64,000 nt of DNA from Hydnum rufescens UP504 (taxonomy: Eukaryota; Basidiomycota; Agaricomycetes; Cantharellales; Hydnaceae), in assembly GCA_014904985.1 (NCBI GenBank), contig MU129063.1, positions 1 through 64,000 on the forward strand. The letters are read 5' to 3'. A model generated the notes under the pieces. It ran no database searches and was not told where the DNA came from. It saw only the letters and a list, made by a program, of their open reading frames with translations. Position numbers and translations under genes: made by a program. This document shows positions 35,312 through 46,274 of this stretch, in pieces; within the stretch, counting starts at the first letter, position 1, and the number at the start of each line of letters is the position of its first letter.

Positions 35312-35598
35312 TCAGAGCTGCTGGTTTTTCCAACATCTAGACCATGTTAGTGCCAGGGATAATATATGAAGGAAAGAAGGAGGCCAACCATTTGGAGTCT
35401 TCCTCTTGCTCTTAGACATGGGGGCAGCAGAAGTTCCAGAAGACCCAAGATCAGGTCTAACCTCTCCTTTGACTGGACCAAGATTGTTCAGGTCTTTTCT
35501 GTATACTGCATGGATGAGGGAGAGAGCTGCCTCAGGAGTCTGGGGATGCATGAAGAAGCTTTCGCTGAGGTGACACAATTTGCCTCTGGTGCTGCATA
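35312..35598 (-). other. Conserved minus-strand frame in both duplicates
   Basis: MCHLSESFFMHPQTPEAALS then SKSKRKTPNGWPP reads open here and at 22517-22840 in the other copy, with few amino acid changes. A 60-80 residue basic, Pro/Ser-rich tail is visible. It may be an exon of an element gene transcribed leftward, or chance conservation through duplication. Confidence 0.3.
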
Positions 35599-36389
35599 AG
35601 CATGCTTAGTCATGGGCCAGGTAAGCTAAATATGTACTGGAATTCCAGGTTGATAGGGTTTAGTCAAGGGATTAGGGTTAGGAAATCTGTGGAACTCATG
35701 TTTGATGCTGTGAGACTTGGCCAATGCCAAGTCATGTCTTGGATGTCTTGGGCAACTTTGGAGCACATGAGAAACCTAGAGGCAAGACTATGCCACCCGG
35801 CCTTAGGCATTGTCTCTTGGCAGACAAATGGGAAGGCAGGTGGGTGTTGCTTGGTTATAGCATCCAGTATGTTTTATTTTGAAGTGTATTACGTAATTGC
35901 TTGTGCCTTGGACTAGTTTGGTGAACAGGGTCACCACAAGACCCAACCTGCTCCCTAAGATGTAGCAGCACAAGGTAGGTAGAATACCATGAGCCAGAAT
36001 GTTAAAGGAAGACTCAAAAGGACAAGACCACTCAAGGTGTTTGATGGGAGTACCCATATCCAAATGACCCAGGAACTCCAGGGAAGATCCAAGGCAGATA
36101 ATATGAATGAAGACAACCCAATACTCCATGAGACAATAGGCCAGTTAGGCAGGTGGTCAACCCTGGCTAGGCCTCAGTAGATGGCATGATTTGTAATCAA
36201 ATAAAATTTGGGTTTTGAAATTTTAATGTTTGGCATCCTAACTAGGGAAGCCTAGGCAAGAGAGTCACTGGTCAGGAATTCCCAGGGATTCTCAGAAATG
36301 CTAGCTGCTGTAATACCATGAAACATGGCTTTCAGCTCAACAACTAGTGATGAAAGAAGAGCATGGTGATTACATAAAATATTATGTAA

Positions 36390-36610
36390 TGTGTGGTTGT
36401 GCTTTGCACAACCAGGAATATTTTCAATACAGTATGGTCATGCAAAGCACAACCATGTAATATGTCTATTGGGTAATTGCATAATATGTGGTCATGCAAA
36501 ACACAACCATGTAATGTTTCTATTGGGTGATTGCATAATGTGTGGTTGTGCTTTGCATGACCATGGAATATTTGAATTGAAGCTGGTCATGCAAAGCATG
36601 ACCAACCCAT
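36390..36610. repeat. Loop-flipping palindromic minisatellite, copy 2
   Basis: It is homologous to 23640-23970 but shorter, about four units. At matching positions the loop is TTT here and AAA there, or the reverse. For example, the last hairpin reads GGTCATGCAAAGCATGACC here and GGTCATGCTTTGCACAACC in copy 1. Confidence 0.8.
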
Positions 36611-36645
36611 GCAAAGGGGGCCTTTACAAAAGACCCTTTGTGTAG

Positions 36646-37240
36646 GTTGTACCCCCTATCTCTTTCATTTTATTCCATTCTTCTTCTTTCTCATGTTGCT
36701 GGGTTCCACCCCTTAATCTCATTTATTCATTCCATTCTTCCCCTTTTTTACATTCCCAGTTCCACCCCTTAATCTCATTTATTCTCATTCATTCATTCCA
36801 TTCTTCCCTTTCTCATGTTGCCGGGTTGTACCCCCTATCTCATTCATTTTATTCCATTCTCCTTCTTTCTCACCCCACCAGGTTGCCAGGTTGTACCCCT
36901 CTCATTTACTCCATTTTCTTCTCTGTTACTTTATTCCATGCTTCCCCTTTCTCACATTCCCAGGTTGTACCCCCTATCTCATTTATTCTATTTAATTCAT
37001 TCCATTCTTCCCCTTTCTCATGTTCATGGGTTCCACCCTGTATCTCATTTACTCCATCTTTCTCTCCTTTAGTTTATTCCATTCTTCTTTCTCATCTTCC
37101 TGCATTCTCCCACCCATCTCATTCTCACTCTATTTTTATTTTATTTCTTCACTTTATTCCATTCTTCCCTTTCCCATCTTGTCCCTCTATCTCACTCCAT
37201 TTTTATCTCTCTCTATCACTTCCACAATCAATCACTATTC
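36646..37240. repeat. Polypyrimidine minisatellite, units of about 55-70 bp
   Basis: The plus strand is almost purely C/T. GGTTGTACCCCCTATCTCAT or GGTTCCACCCCTTAATCTCA recurs at 36647, 36701, 36758, 36824, 36889, 36961 and 37027, separated by ATTCCATTCTTCTTCTTTCT-like runs. The array begins exactly where the segmental duplication ends. Such purine/pyrimidine asymmetry can form triplex DNA. Confidence 0.8.
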
Positions 37241-38719
37241 AATATCTCCATATTAATACCCTTCCATCATTCAAATTCATTATCTATGAAGCCCCATCCC
37301 ATCAAGTCCAATTTCACTTCACATCTCATCTCATTATGTCTCCCTTCATTATCACCATCTCCAGCTTCCATCTCCACATCAATCACTGACCTCTCAGCTC
37401 AATCAACATGTGGTCACAAGCACTGTGGTTCAGGAACTGAGCCAGAGTCAGCTCATTTCAGGCAGTGGTCACCAGCTGCTCCAGCCTCAACATCACCTCT
37501 AGCAGCCTCAATCAGAGAACTCATGTCCATATGGTCACAAAACCTTCCCACATTCCCACAAATATATCAGCACTCTGGCCAATCCAAACCATCAGCTTCC
37601 TTATCAATCCTTCCAATCATGGCAACCTCAGTAGTCTCTTCATGCATCTTCACATGGTGTCCATACTGCACTTTCATGGTCAACACCATCTCACAGTGGC
37701 CACACCTAATCACACATTTTTGACTCCAGACAATCTTAAATCATCACAATATCACATTCCAAGTCACTCTTACTTCCACATCTTTCACTATTCTGTCATT
37801 CAGTCCAAGTTGAACACTTGTTGAGGAAGAGGGTTCTTGTTGTAAGCATGTTGTGGTATGGAACAAGTCCATATATTGGTCCATTATTCCCATATTTACC
37901 CCAAAATTCAATTCAATAACAACAAACAACAAACATAAATAAGGTTTACCTCATTGAGTAATCAAGTTACATAAGTCAAACAGAATTCTCTTTGACTTAT
38001 CTAATTCATCTCATAATCTGTTTACATAACTCAAACCCAATTCTCTTTCACTTATCTAATTCCCTTTTAGCATTCCATAGCCATTGGTTTCATCATGGTC
38101 CCTGAAAAAGAACAGTAACAGCACTCAGAACTAATCAATCAAAACTCTCCAGTGTCTATGAAACAGTCCACATACCTTCTTACAATTACTCTCACAATAT
38201 TCCTACACAGCCAACAACCATCAAAACAGTCACAAAATTTCCTCATCACTTCCCTACAGTGGTCCCAACATACTCACCAGCTGTCAACTTCTTAACATCA
38301 GCTTGTACAGATCTACTTCATTTGGAGGTGCAGGTGTCAAAAGTGAGGGGTCATAGCTCACCTGAAAAGTGCCTCCTTATATATCTTTTTGTGCCTGAAG
38401 CACATTAAATTCCATTTCAATCCCACCATATCACACCATCTCACAGGTCCATACCCATCATCAATCTCTTGCTAACTACTACAATCCCACCATCAATCTT
38501 TTTCACAGCTCAGCAACCAATACAATAGTCTTATTAATCCATCAACAGTGCCTCCACATTCATTCTTCAAGTCCAATTCCCTTTCCATCCCATCTCAGAA
38601 CTTGGTCCCATTATATCATCCACAGCTAATGTACTATCTCATACCATTCATACACTCCTCCCTCTATCATCAACATTATCTACCCAATAGCCCTGATCTC
38701 AGTAAACAGCCTTTATCAA
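37241..38719. other. C/A/T-rich, G-poor DNA without genes
   Basis: The strand asymmetry (few G on plus) continues, with words such as CATCTCA, TCATCAATC and ACAATCCCACC. The open frames here are low-complexity Ser/His/Pro-rich and not credible genes. It looks like old, diverged versions of the repeats on either side. Confidence 0.4.
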
Positions 38720-39760
38720 AATCTCCCTACAGATCACCTCCAATATAATCTCACTCCCATGTCCATCCAAGATCATAATCATATAAGCCCAGAGCACAAC
38801 ACAGTCTATCACCTGTAACTCAACAAGCAATCCACTCACAGTCTTGTCAATGGTACTAAAATCTTCCTACAGATAACCTCTTCAATATGTTCCCACTCCT
38901 ATGTCTATTCCAGTGTTACGAGTTGTACTCATAACCTCGCTTACATACGCAGAATAACCAAGCCAATCATGCCATCATGTGACCTTCCCCCTTGCCGCCA
39001 TTGTGCCTTCCTCTTTCAGCATTTCCTATTATATACATCCCTCCTTTATTCAACACCCCTTTATCCATAAACCCTTTTGATCTCTAATAGCATAAGTAGT
39101 TACTTGATGTACACTCGCTCTTTAGAAGATCGAGAATATATTGTCAACTGATTGAATTCCCCTTTTGCGATCTCAGTTATTGCTTGTGACTCTCATCTTA
39201 AACCCTTGCATATTAACTCTCAAGAAGCCAGTCTTCCTCATACGTACTTGTCTCTTGTGACTTACGTAATCCCTGCTTCACAACTCTCTCGCCAATCACC
39301 TTAAGGGCATTTCCTTGTATTCGACTCGATTATGTAATCGTATCTCTCACCTCAAGTACAACCCTTAACATCCAGGTCATGTAGGCATAGAGTGCAACAG
39401 AGTCCATGTCCCTCAGGAGAGTGCAGGCCCTGTATATCAACAACCAGTGCACCTGCAGCCACATCAGTGGTATAAAAATCTTCCTACAGATCACCCCTCC
39501 AGTATGGTACCACTCCCATGTCTATTCCAGGTCATATAAGCATAGAGTGCAATATAGTGCAGGTCTCTCCCCAGCCATATCTCATCAACCAAGCCACTCA
39601 CAGACATCATAGTGGGCTTAAATCACCCCACATATCACAGCTACAATTTCATACCATTCCCATCCCTGATGTGGCTCTTAAAGACCTAGAGCACAACAGA
39701 GCACAGGTGTTGCAAGCCCTCCAGGGCCTCAACCAAGACACCTAGAGCTTAGCAAGTACC
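38720..39760. repeat. Tandem repeat of about 150 bp, interrupted by an LTR
   Basis: Units are marked by CTTCCTACAGATCACC or a variant at about 38722, 38868 and 39478, and CCCATGTCTATTCCAGGTCA at about 38900/39371 and 39515. Each is followed by TATAAGC(A/C)TAGAGTGCAA. Removing the LTR at 38914-39370 plus one target duplication restores the 145-155 bp period. Confidence 0.75.
38914..39370 (+). mobile_element. Solo LTR, family B, with 5-bp target duplication
   Basis: It begins TGTTACGAGTTGTACTCATA and ends GTACAACCCTTAACA, with short inverted termini TGTTA...TAACA. The TCCAG duplication is perfect on both sides (38909-38913 and 39371-39375). A TATATACAT motif lies near 39030. It is 457 bp and unrelated to family A. 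It contains many CpG sites (for example ACTCGATTATGTAATCG) in otherwise CpG-poor surroundings, pointing to a recent insertion. Confidence 0.92.
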
Positions 39761-39860
39761 ACCATTAGAAAGGGTCAGATGTAGGCTACCCAGACACAAT
39801 TGAAAAACCCTAGAGCACAGTAAATAACAGTGTTATTTATGCCCCATAAGAGATATTTTT
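39556..39860 (+). repeat. Dispersed repeat, inverted partner of 1630-1774
   Basis: The reverse complement matches the region left of the first LTR. The copy is longer by one tandem-type unit of about 145 bp. The GCCCCATAAGAGA word is itself duplicated at 39841 and 39871. Confidence 0.7.
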
Positions 39861-41472
39861 GTTATCTTTGCCCCATAAGAGATTGAGTAGGTGTGCTCAG
39901 AAGATATTCATATTGATGGGATCTATACATGCAACTGGCTGGTAAAGGTTTGGCTCCAATTGAGTTGGGAATGGCAGAGACAGAGGGAGTAGCTGCCATG
40001 GAGCCCCATTTGGCCCTTGTCAAGAGAATATAGGAGCTGCAGACAGATTAAATCAAATCACTCAGGGAGGGTCTGGAACAGGAGTGCCATCCTGTGGAGG
40101 AATTGATCACTGGGCCATCTATCCATCAAACAATCAACTTACCAAAGAAACCAACAAGGCAAATTGATATGCATCAAAGAAAAGGTGGAGATCTGTGTGC
40201 AAAAGAATACCATTTTCAGGACTATTCACTACCACCTGAGCATCTTGCAGGTGAATGGTTCCAGGGGGCCAGCATGAACTAAAGACCTCAAAGTGTGTTT
40301 CTGCATCACTTCCATTCTGACTCAGATAAGAACATGAGGTATCCCAATTAGAATAACACAAAGAGAAAGTCATATACCTCATCTCTGTGAGCAAAGGCAA
40401 GGGGGAAGATATGAGCTGCTTGGAAGCCCATGTAATTGAGATTCACAATTCAGTCTAAAGCATCCATAGCATATCCAGGGTAGGTACCGGAGAGGCAACA
40501 CCAACCATCATGCTTCCAAACTCAGTGCCAAAAATCAGAGTTCTATTTCATGGCAAAAATAAGATTGTGTCAACCCCTAGTTTGGAACCCTTACTCTGTG
40601 GGTGACAGACATGAAGATTCAGGTGTCCCAGTAGAGCTGCTTGCTTGGCTTGGTACCCTGTCCTGTCACCTAAAATATTGAAGGGTAATCTCTGCATCTC
40701 ATGTGAAGGTTGGAGGCACTCCAGGGCATGCATGGACAACTATGCATGGACATCCTTAAATGAAATTGAATTTCCCATAATATGAATCATCACACATACA
40801 CAATTTGACCACATAATTTCCCTTCCTAACACAGGCATCTGAAGGTATTATTGGCTGTAGGGCATCCCCAATAGGGGGATGCTGATGGGAAGGTGGCCCA
40901 GAGGGCACAAGGTACCAAACCTCCTGTTGTCCGGTAGGGAAAGAGTGTAAGGGAACATAAAATATCTCCTGCAACCATGAGTAGAGAATGTGGTAAGTTA
41001 AGGATTCCTGAGCAATACAGCCTGGTTGATCAGAAAAGACAGCTGTGAGCAGGATCTATGTGAGATCAGTGGTGGCACATGAGCACACCTGCTAGTATAA
41101 CCCCCATCAATATTCCACTCCATATATGAATGTCTCTCCCCCACTGGTCCTTATAGAATTCATCCATTGCTAAATTCCCGAGTTAACAAATGCTCTTCAA
41201 GACAATGATGGGCAATTGCACTGACAAGGTTGCAGAGTCAGAGTTTCATTTCACTGCCATGTTGATTCATAGACTGATAGGATCAGTTTCTGGACCAATC
41301 AAGATTGGATTACATAATGCTATGGCATTGTTCCTCTGCTAATAGCATTTGTGTCCAGAGACTGAAACAATTGGTCATATGGCTATATTGCAACCAGTCC
41401 GAGAATGGACTTAGTGAAATTTTGTTGTGTCATTCACACATATTCACCTGGACTAGCTCCTTTCATCTGACA
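39861..41472. other. No gene recognised
   Basis: Scattered open frames of 60-90 codons on both strands (for example 40134-40400 minus, 40756-40974 minus) lack family resemblance. The sequence changes from CpG-poor repeat to more mixed composition near 41500. Confidence 0.35.
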
Positions 41473-41832
41473 ATGTCTGGAAAACCTGTAAAATTGATGT
41501 CTAAAGTGCCAAAGCATGCTATTAGTGCCACCATTCACAAAGCTACTCACAAGAAACTGCTGAAACAACACCAAGCAAAGGGCTTTCAAATTGGTGCATT
41601 GACTCGCATTGCGGATGGTGAAGACACCATTCTACTTGGCCCAACAGGCTCGGGGAAGACTCTCATACTTGCAATGCCACTTCTCCACCATACTGACAAG
41701 ACTTCCATTGTGATATCGCCACTCCAGGCCTTGGAAACTGATCAGGTTGATCAGATGGATGAGCTTGGAATGGAATCAATACTTGTTGATACAGTGGATC
41801 TCCCTGCTTCTACTTACAAGGCAAGAAGTTAG
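41473..41832 (+). pseudogene. RecQ/DEAD-like helicase, N-terminal fragment
   Basis: From MSGKPVKLMSK the frame gives a Q-motif-like region (HKKLLKQHQAKGFQIGALTR), then the Walker A motif GPTGSGKTLILAMPLLH and the motif Ia region SIVISPLQALETDQVDQMDE. This is the ATP-binding start of an SF2 helicase of the RecQ-like type that is multiplied in mushroom genomes. It ends at ARS-stop after 119 codons, just past motif Ib, so the DEAH box and second RecA lobe are missing. No continuation is visible downstream. An upstream in-frame extension to 41305 lacks protein character, so the 41473 start is preferred. Confidence 0.7.
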
Positions 41833-42322
41833 ACCCTCACAATTCATCACCTCCAGAACTCAACTGGCTTTGGCATCTCAACGGATAGCAGCAAGGTCAC
41901 CCAGGCTTCCAGATTGTTGAGCAGCTCTCCAAGCAAGTAGCCCTCAATGCTGGGGTGTAATCATGTCATCCAAGATTGATAGCTCAGAGCTTGAGTCCGT
42001 TGGGTCATCATCACCATAAAGCATGATCACAAACAGTGTCCTAGGCCTAGAAGTCCCTGCAGTGAAGGGTATATCATGAAGGAATCTTGTGAACAGGCCC
42101 AGGGAGATAGTTTATTACTATAGATGCAAGCGGGTTGCACTATGTAGAGACGCATTGATGATGGGTACACTAGTGACAATGATCAGAATTCGCTAAGTCC
42201 ATTCTCGGACCGGTTGCAATATAGCTATGTGACCAATTATTTCAGTCATCCCGCCCAAAACGATGACATCCTTTACATAATCAATCCTCATTCGTCAGAC
42301 CAGCCCCATCTAGCCCCACCTC
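41833..42322. other. Intergenic, probable promoter of the HNH-like gene
   Basis: No frame has coding character. CpG becomes frequent from about 42130. A pyrimidine-rich stretch (CAGTCATCCCGCCC, TCCTCATTCGTC) precedes the start codon at 42323. No clear TATA box. Confidence 0.3.
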
Positions 42323-43651
42323 ATGGAGACCCAAGGAGGAAGCAAGAGACCGACTGATACAATCAGTCTAGTTGATTCGATGGGGAGCCCAACCCTCTAC
42401 GACATCTTCGATCCAAATTGTTATAATAATGTCTTCGTGTTCGTCTGCTCTAATGAGCCGATATTGGTTGCAGGTTGTTTTATTCTATGCTTGCCTATGC
42501 TCACCTACTGATGATTTGCTTTGTCTCGCGTAGCGTGCTACGTCCCATCATCTCCCGAGAAAAGATCCTTCAAAGTGAAATGTTTTTACAACTGGTTGAA
42601 CTATATTTGCTTCAACCCTACTGGCAAGAAATGGTGTCTATATCCTTGTGGCATGAAACCGGGCTCTCTTCCTTTTGCTGTTGATATCATTTCTCCTGCC
42701 CGCGAATGCCTTGATAGGGACTCTTCAGATCACCTTTTACCTGGCGCCTACATCATTCTTAAAGAAGGTTGGAACCACCTGCCTTAATTCACTCTGTTTC
42801 TAAATCATGTTGGGATTTTTCAGGGAGCAATCGCTCTCCTATACTCGCGCCTCGCAACTTAGACTCCAAGGAATTGAATCTATTCCCGGTTGGTGCCTTT
42901 CTCCCTAGTCAGCTGTGCCTCACACATGTTTCCCAGAGAGCGGCCGAGATCAATACAGCCCCCTCATCCGTCCCTGCTAATGCCTTCTGCAATATCACTG
43001 GGGCACCTCTCAATGATGAAAATAGAAGTGTTGTGCAGATCATTCGAGACAGAAATACAGAAACCAGATGGGTAATTGTGAGCATCTATTTACACGAAAA
43101 TCATCCCCAATCTGTGTAGGATTTACCTCTGACTACATAGTTTAGCTTCTCAGACAATTTGACGCTCTCCCTGCAGACTTTGATATGCCTCAAAATTTCT
43201 TGATGATGACTTCTTCCCTTCAACCTCACTTTGACAACTATGCATTTGGTGTTGACATTGACGTGTGTAATAAACCGTTCCCGTGAGGAAGATATTCATT
43301 GAAGAGATCCCACAGGATAACTACAGGATCATCCAGTTCGCGCAGCCCTCACCAGACTTCGACATCTCCAACGTTGGCATGTTAAAACTTGTGGAAGGCC
43401 AAGAGATGCCCTATGATGAATGCCTCAGGCTTCATTTTCACTTTTGTCTCTGCATGTATGTTTCCTCCCCGCCTCCTGGAGTCCAGGCATATACTATGAG
43501 AGACATGCAGGATCTGGAAGAAGAAATAGGGATGAACGAAAGAGACGAGAGCCTCCCAGAACTAGCCAATCTGGTCTGGAGTTCCCCTCTTGGACAAGAA
43601 ATCCTTCGAGCAGCTATGGCTCAGCGGTGTGCGTACTTCTTATGTTCGTAG
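42323..43651 (+). CDS. HNH-nuclease-like protein, five exons
   Basis: Exons are 42323-42473, 42534-42767, 42824-43071, 43146-43262 and 43316-43651. All introns are GT-AG, 53-74 bp, and all phases agree. The product is about 360 residues. Its centre (NAFCNITGAPLNDENRSVVQ, then LRQFDALPADFDMPQNFLMM, then SSLQPHFDNYAFGVDID) has the layout of the fungal HNH_2-type endonuclease domain: Cys-x-x-Thr-Gly, then an Asn before a hydrophobic strand, then Leu-x-x-x-Phe-Asp. Where active members usually have His (after the first strand and in LHxxFD) this protein shows Gln, so it may be catalytically altered. The C-terminal part ends HFHFCLC and an acidic helix (EEEIGMNERDESLPELANL). The last codons before the stop at 43651 are uncertain, since a donor-like GTGTGC occurs there. 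Its role is unknown. Confidence 0.65.
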
Positions 43652-43783
43652 TGAAGTACATGTCCCAGTCTAACCATTGCATTCAAGTATCTCATTAGCA
43701 CTAGTGTGACAGGTACTTTACAGACCCATGATGAACGGCATTGTACTCATTTTTATATAGCCTTTCCTTGATAAGAATTTGAG

Positions 43784-44008
43784 ATGATGGATGACGAGTA
43801 TTGGAGTATTGATCCAGAGAGTAGGCGTTCGGCCGTCATAATCGATATTTATCAAGGCAAGAAAGACATATACTACAACATGGCCTTGAGATCCGAATTG
43901 ATGGCCTTGGCATTAAACTCAAACAGGGGAGGAAATGTTAGTGATGGTCAGGAAAGGGGCCTTTCCATTCATACTCTAGATCCAAACCTCCCAAAGAAAC
44001 AACAATAA
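43784..44008 (+). CDS. Small hypothetical ORF, 74 codons
   Basis: MMDDEYWSIDPESRRSAVII then SELMALALNSNRGG is soluble, with no domain recognised. It lies 130 bp downstream of the HNH-like gene on the same strand and could be its last exon in an alternative model or a separate remnant. Confidence 0.25.
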   Translation: MMDDEYWSIDPESRRSAVIIDIYQGKKDIYYNMALRSELMALALNSNRGGNVSDGQERGLSIHTLDPNLPKKQQ

Positions 44009-44026
44009 TGCAGATCAGAATCACAC

Positions 44027-44506
44027 TCAAAAAGCACCCACCTCAGAACATAAGTGAAGGAAGGGGGGAGACCACTCACTAGTAGGCCAATGTGTCCATC
44101 CGATCCAGCCTAAAGAACCTCTAGTAGGCTGTACGTTCCATGAGATTCTTCGGCTTCTCCTCTCTACTAAGGAATCAGTCATCCAAGGGGATTTGACACG
44201 CGACAATCCATGGACAACTGAAGGTCTTGAATTAGAGGCGATTTCTTCCATGTCCTTCTGGGGGCGTTCCATGATCTCTGCCGAAACCGCAACAGCCCAT
44301 ATTTCTTTGAATCGGGGCTCGTTTAGGGGACCTTGTGCGCAAGATGCAGGGCGTCCCTTAATCACAGAGTCATAGAAATCAGGGGCCACAGATGAGGTAT
44401 GAGTCGAATAATGCTCTTGTCCAAGGAAAAACAAAGAATAATTTAAACCAGTGGCAAGCAAGACCTGACATCGAAAACAACACTCACGAAGAAGAGCGCC
44501 GTGCAT
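44027..44506 (-). other. Open frame of 159 codons, unidentified
   Basis: This frame is open through PLNEPRFKEIWAVAVSAEIM and ends VGAF. It follows the NOT1 pseudogene on the same strand but does not resemble any part of NOT1 that I recognise. It may be a chance frame in CpG-rich DNA. Confidence 0.2.
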
Positions 44507-44689
44507 TGGGCTGGCACATCGAGAGATTCAACATCTTTGAGCGCACGGAGGGGCCGAAGGGCGACCAGGTGGCGGGCGAATGTCCACTAGCGACCCCATA
44601 GTCAGTACTCAAGGATATGCAGTCCCAAGGATAGAAACCAAGATGCACAGCCCCATCTTTCTGTCATACGGCCGAAATCGCAATTGAAT

Positions 44690-46260
44690 CGCACTTATAA
44701 CCCGGTTGAATAAGCAATGTATGCTGAGAAGACATCCACCTGACTTGCATCGATTCCTTTCCGTAATTGAACAGTATGACCTAGAGCATCCAGAGAATGA
44801 CGGAAGTGTTGGTGTGACACATACGGGGCTGGGCCAAGCAAATAGTCCCAAATGAGGCCGGCAGTAAAATTAATCGTGCTGGATTTGAGATCACGCATGA
44901 TCAACTTGGCTAACTGGGCGTCTTGTTCCATGATTGGAACAAGGTTGCTTTTCAACAGGAGAGCTGTGACAGGAACATTGAATTTTCTCTGTAAAACATC
45001 GTTACCACCAAGATCGCCTTTACAACGGCTAAGACTTACTTCGTCCTCGGAATCGCCCCTTTACTTACTTGGGCTGATGTTTCACAAAGGCGATCCAGGA
45101 GAGCGGCATACACCTCATGTCGTAGTTGCGTGGGGGCTTTGTAAAGAAGCTGAACCACATTTTGCAAAAAGGCTAATACGGTATCTTCACGGTCAGCGAC
45201 TTGACTGGCGGTAACAAATATCTGGCGAATGAGCAGGCTAATGTTGTGGTTGGCTGGGAGTGAGGATGCCGCTTGGGTAGGAGGCATCTGATCGAGGAGT
45301 CGCTCCAGCTCAATGATGATTTGCTGTGTAGAGCGTGACACATAAGAATCTCTTTGCAAATAGGAGCACATAGTATGCACTGCAAATCACTCCAGCAATT
45401 GGTTGTGCCCTAGTAAACCATGCGCAGGATGAATCTCTGGCATGGTAGATCCATTGATGTAGGGCAAAGCATGTTGCTCATTATGAGGGAATGGCACAGG
45501 TCCGTGAACGCTAGTGCCAATGAAGCGGCACGAGTTGACATCTAGCGGGTACTGTGAGCAGACATGTAATCCATCACGTTGAGTTCATGGACACACCGAA
45601 ATCCTCATATACACAGAATTGTTCATGAGAAAGTGCACTCGGATGTGGACGAAGGGGTTCTGGGAGGCCAGCAGCAAAAGTAGGAAGTGCAACTGCACTG
45701 TCCCAGTAGGGTTGTCCAGTGCGCTGCTGCTTGAAAAAGTCAACCAACATGCAGACACTAAACAGGCACACTACTGACTTCATGGTGCATGCAGTGGTCA
45801 TTAGTCTGCCATGATCAGCATGACGACGTATTCCGAAACAACTTGCTGTATATGATAACTGAAGCATCAAAAGTTGTCCCATTAGATATAATGAACACCA
45901 GAAGAATTCACCTCGGTATATCCTTGTTCAGTCAAAAGGTGATGGACGTGAGTGACCACATTGCTCCGAAGCGGCTCCTTGCATGGAAATTGCGGTCACC
46001 AGATTTCCAGCAAGGTACTGCACCATAAGATGCGCTGCTTTGCGCATCTTTTCTTCATCCTGCTCTAATGCGAAATCTTTGGCAACAAGCTCTCACGTTG
46101 AGATCCCTGCAATAGTGGCCGAACACTCAACGACCGGAAGTATGATCTGAAAGGTATCAAAATCAGGATATTTCATTGCCATACTTTGAGCCATGGGAAT
46201 AGATTGTGAGTGCTAAGGATTACGAACATGATCAATATGGAAAGCATGGAGAGTATTACT
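44690..46260 (-). pseudogene. NOT1: Degraded copy of NOT1 (CCR4-NOT scaffold), middle region
   Basis: In order on the minus strand, blocks typical of the NOT1 DUF3819 region and what follows are visible. They are: ILPVVECSATIAGIST, a TGA stop (46093-46095) and ELVAKDFALEQDEEKMRKAA with HLMVQYLAGNL; then PEPLRPHPSALSHEQFCVYE; then SYLQRDSYVSRSTQQIIIEL and NISLLIRQIFVTASQVADRE with VVQLLYKAPTQLRHEVYAAL; and LAKLIMRDLKSSTINFTAGL with FRHSLDALGHTV. NOT1 is the large, normally single-copy scaffold of the deadenylase complex. Here only about 500 of more than 2,000 residues are present, with stops and frameshifts, so this is a non-functional segment duplicated from an intact gene elsewhere. The TGA stands where the family has Arg in TTREL or STREL. 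Confidence 0.75.
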
Positions 46261-46274
46261 GGTAAATGATCCTG

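Larger units (their letters stand above)
32419..36645 (+). repeat. Direct segmental duplication, copy 2 (longer)
   Basis: This copy is collinear with 20804-24000 but keeps two segments lost from copy 1 (33689-33832 and about 34362-35378). It therefore represents the fuller form of the repeated element. Confidence 0.85.

Noticed and set aside
36800..37800. Long open frames of up to 187 codons (Ser/Phe/His/Pro-rich)
   Set aside because: They arise from C/T-rich tandem DNA that lacks stop codons; composition is low-complexity and frames overlap.
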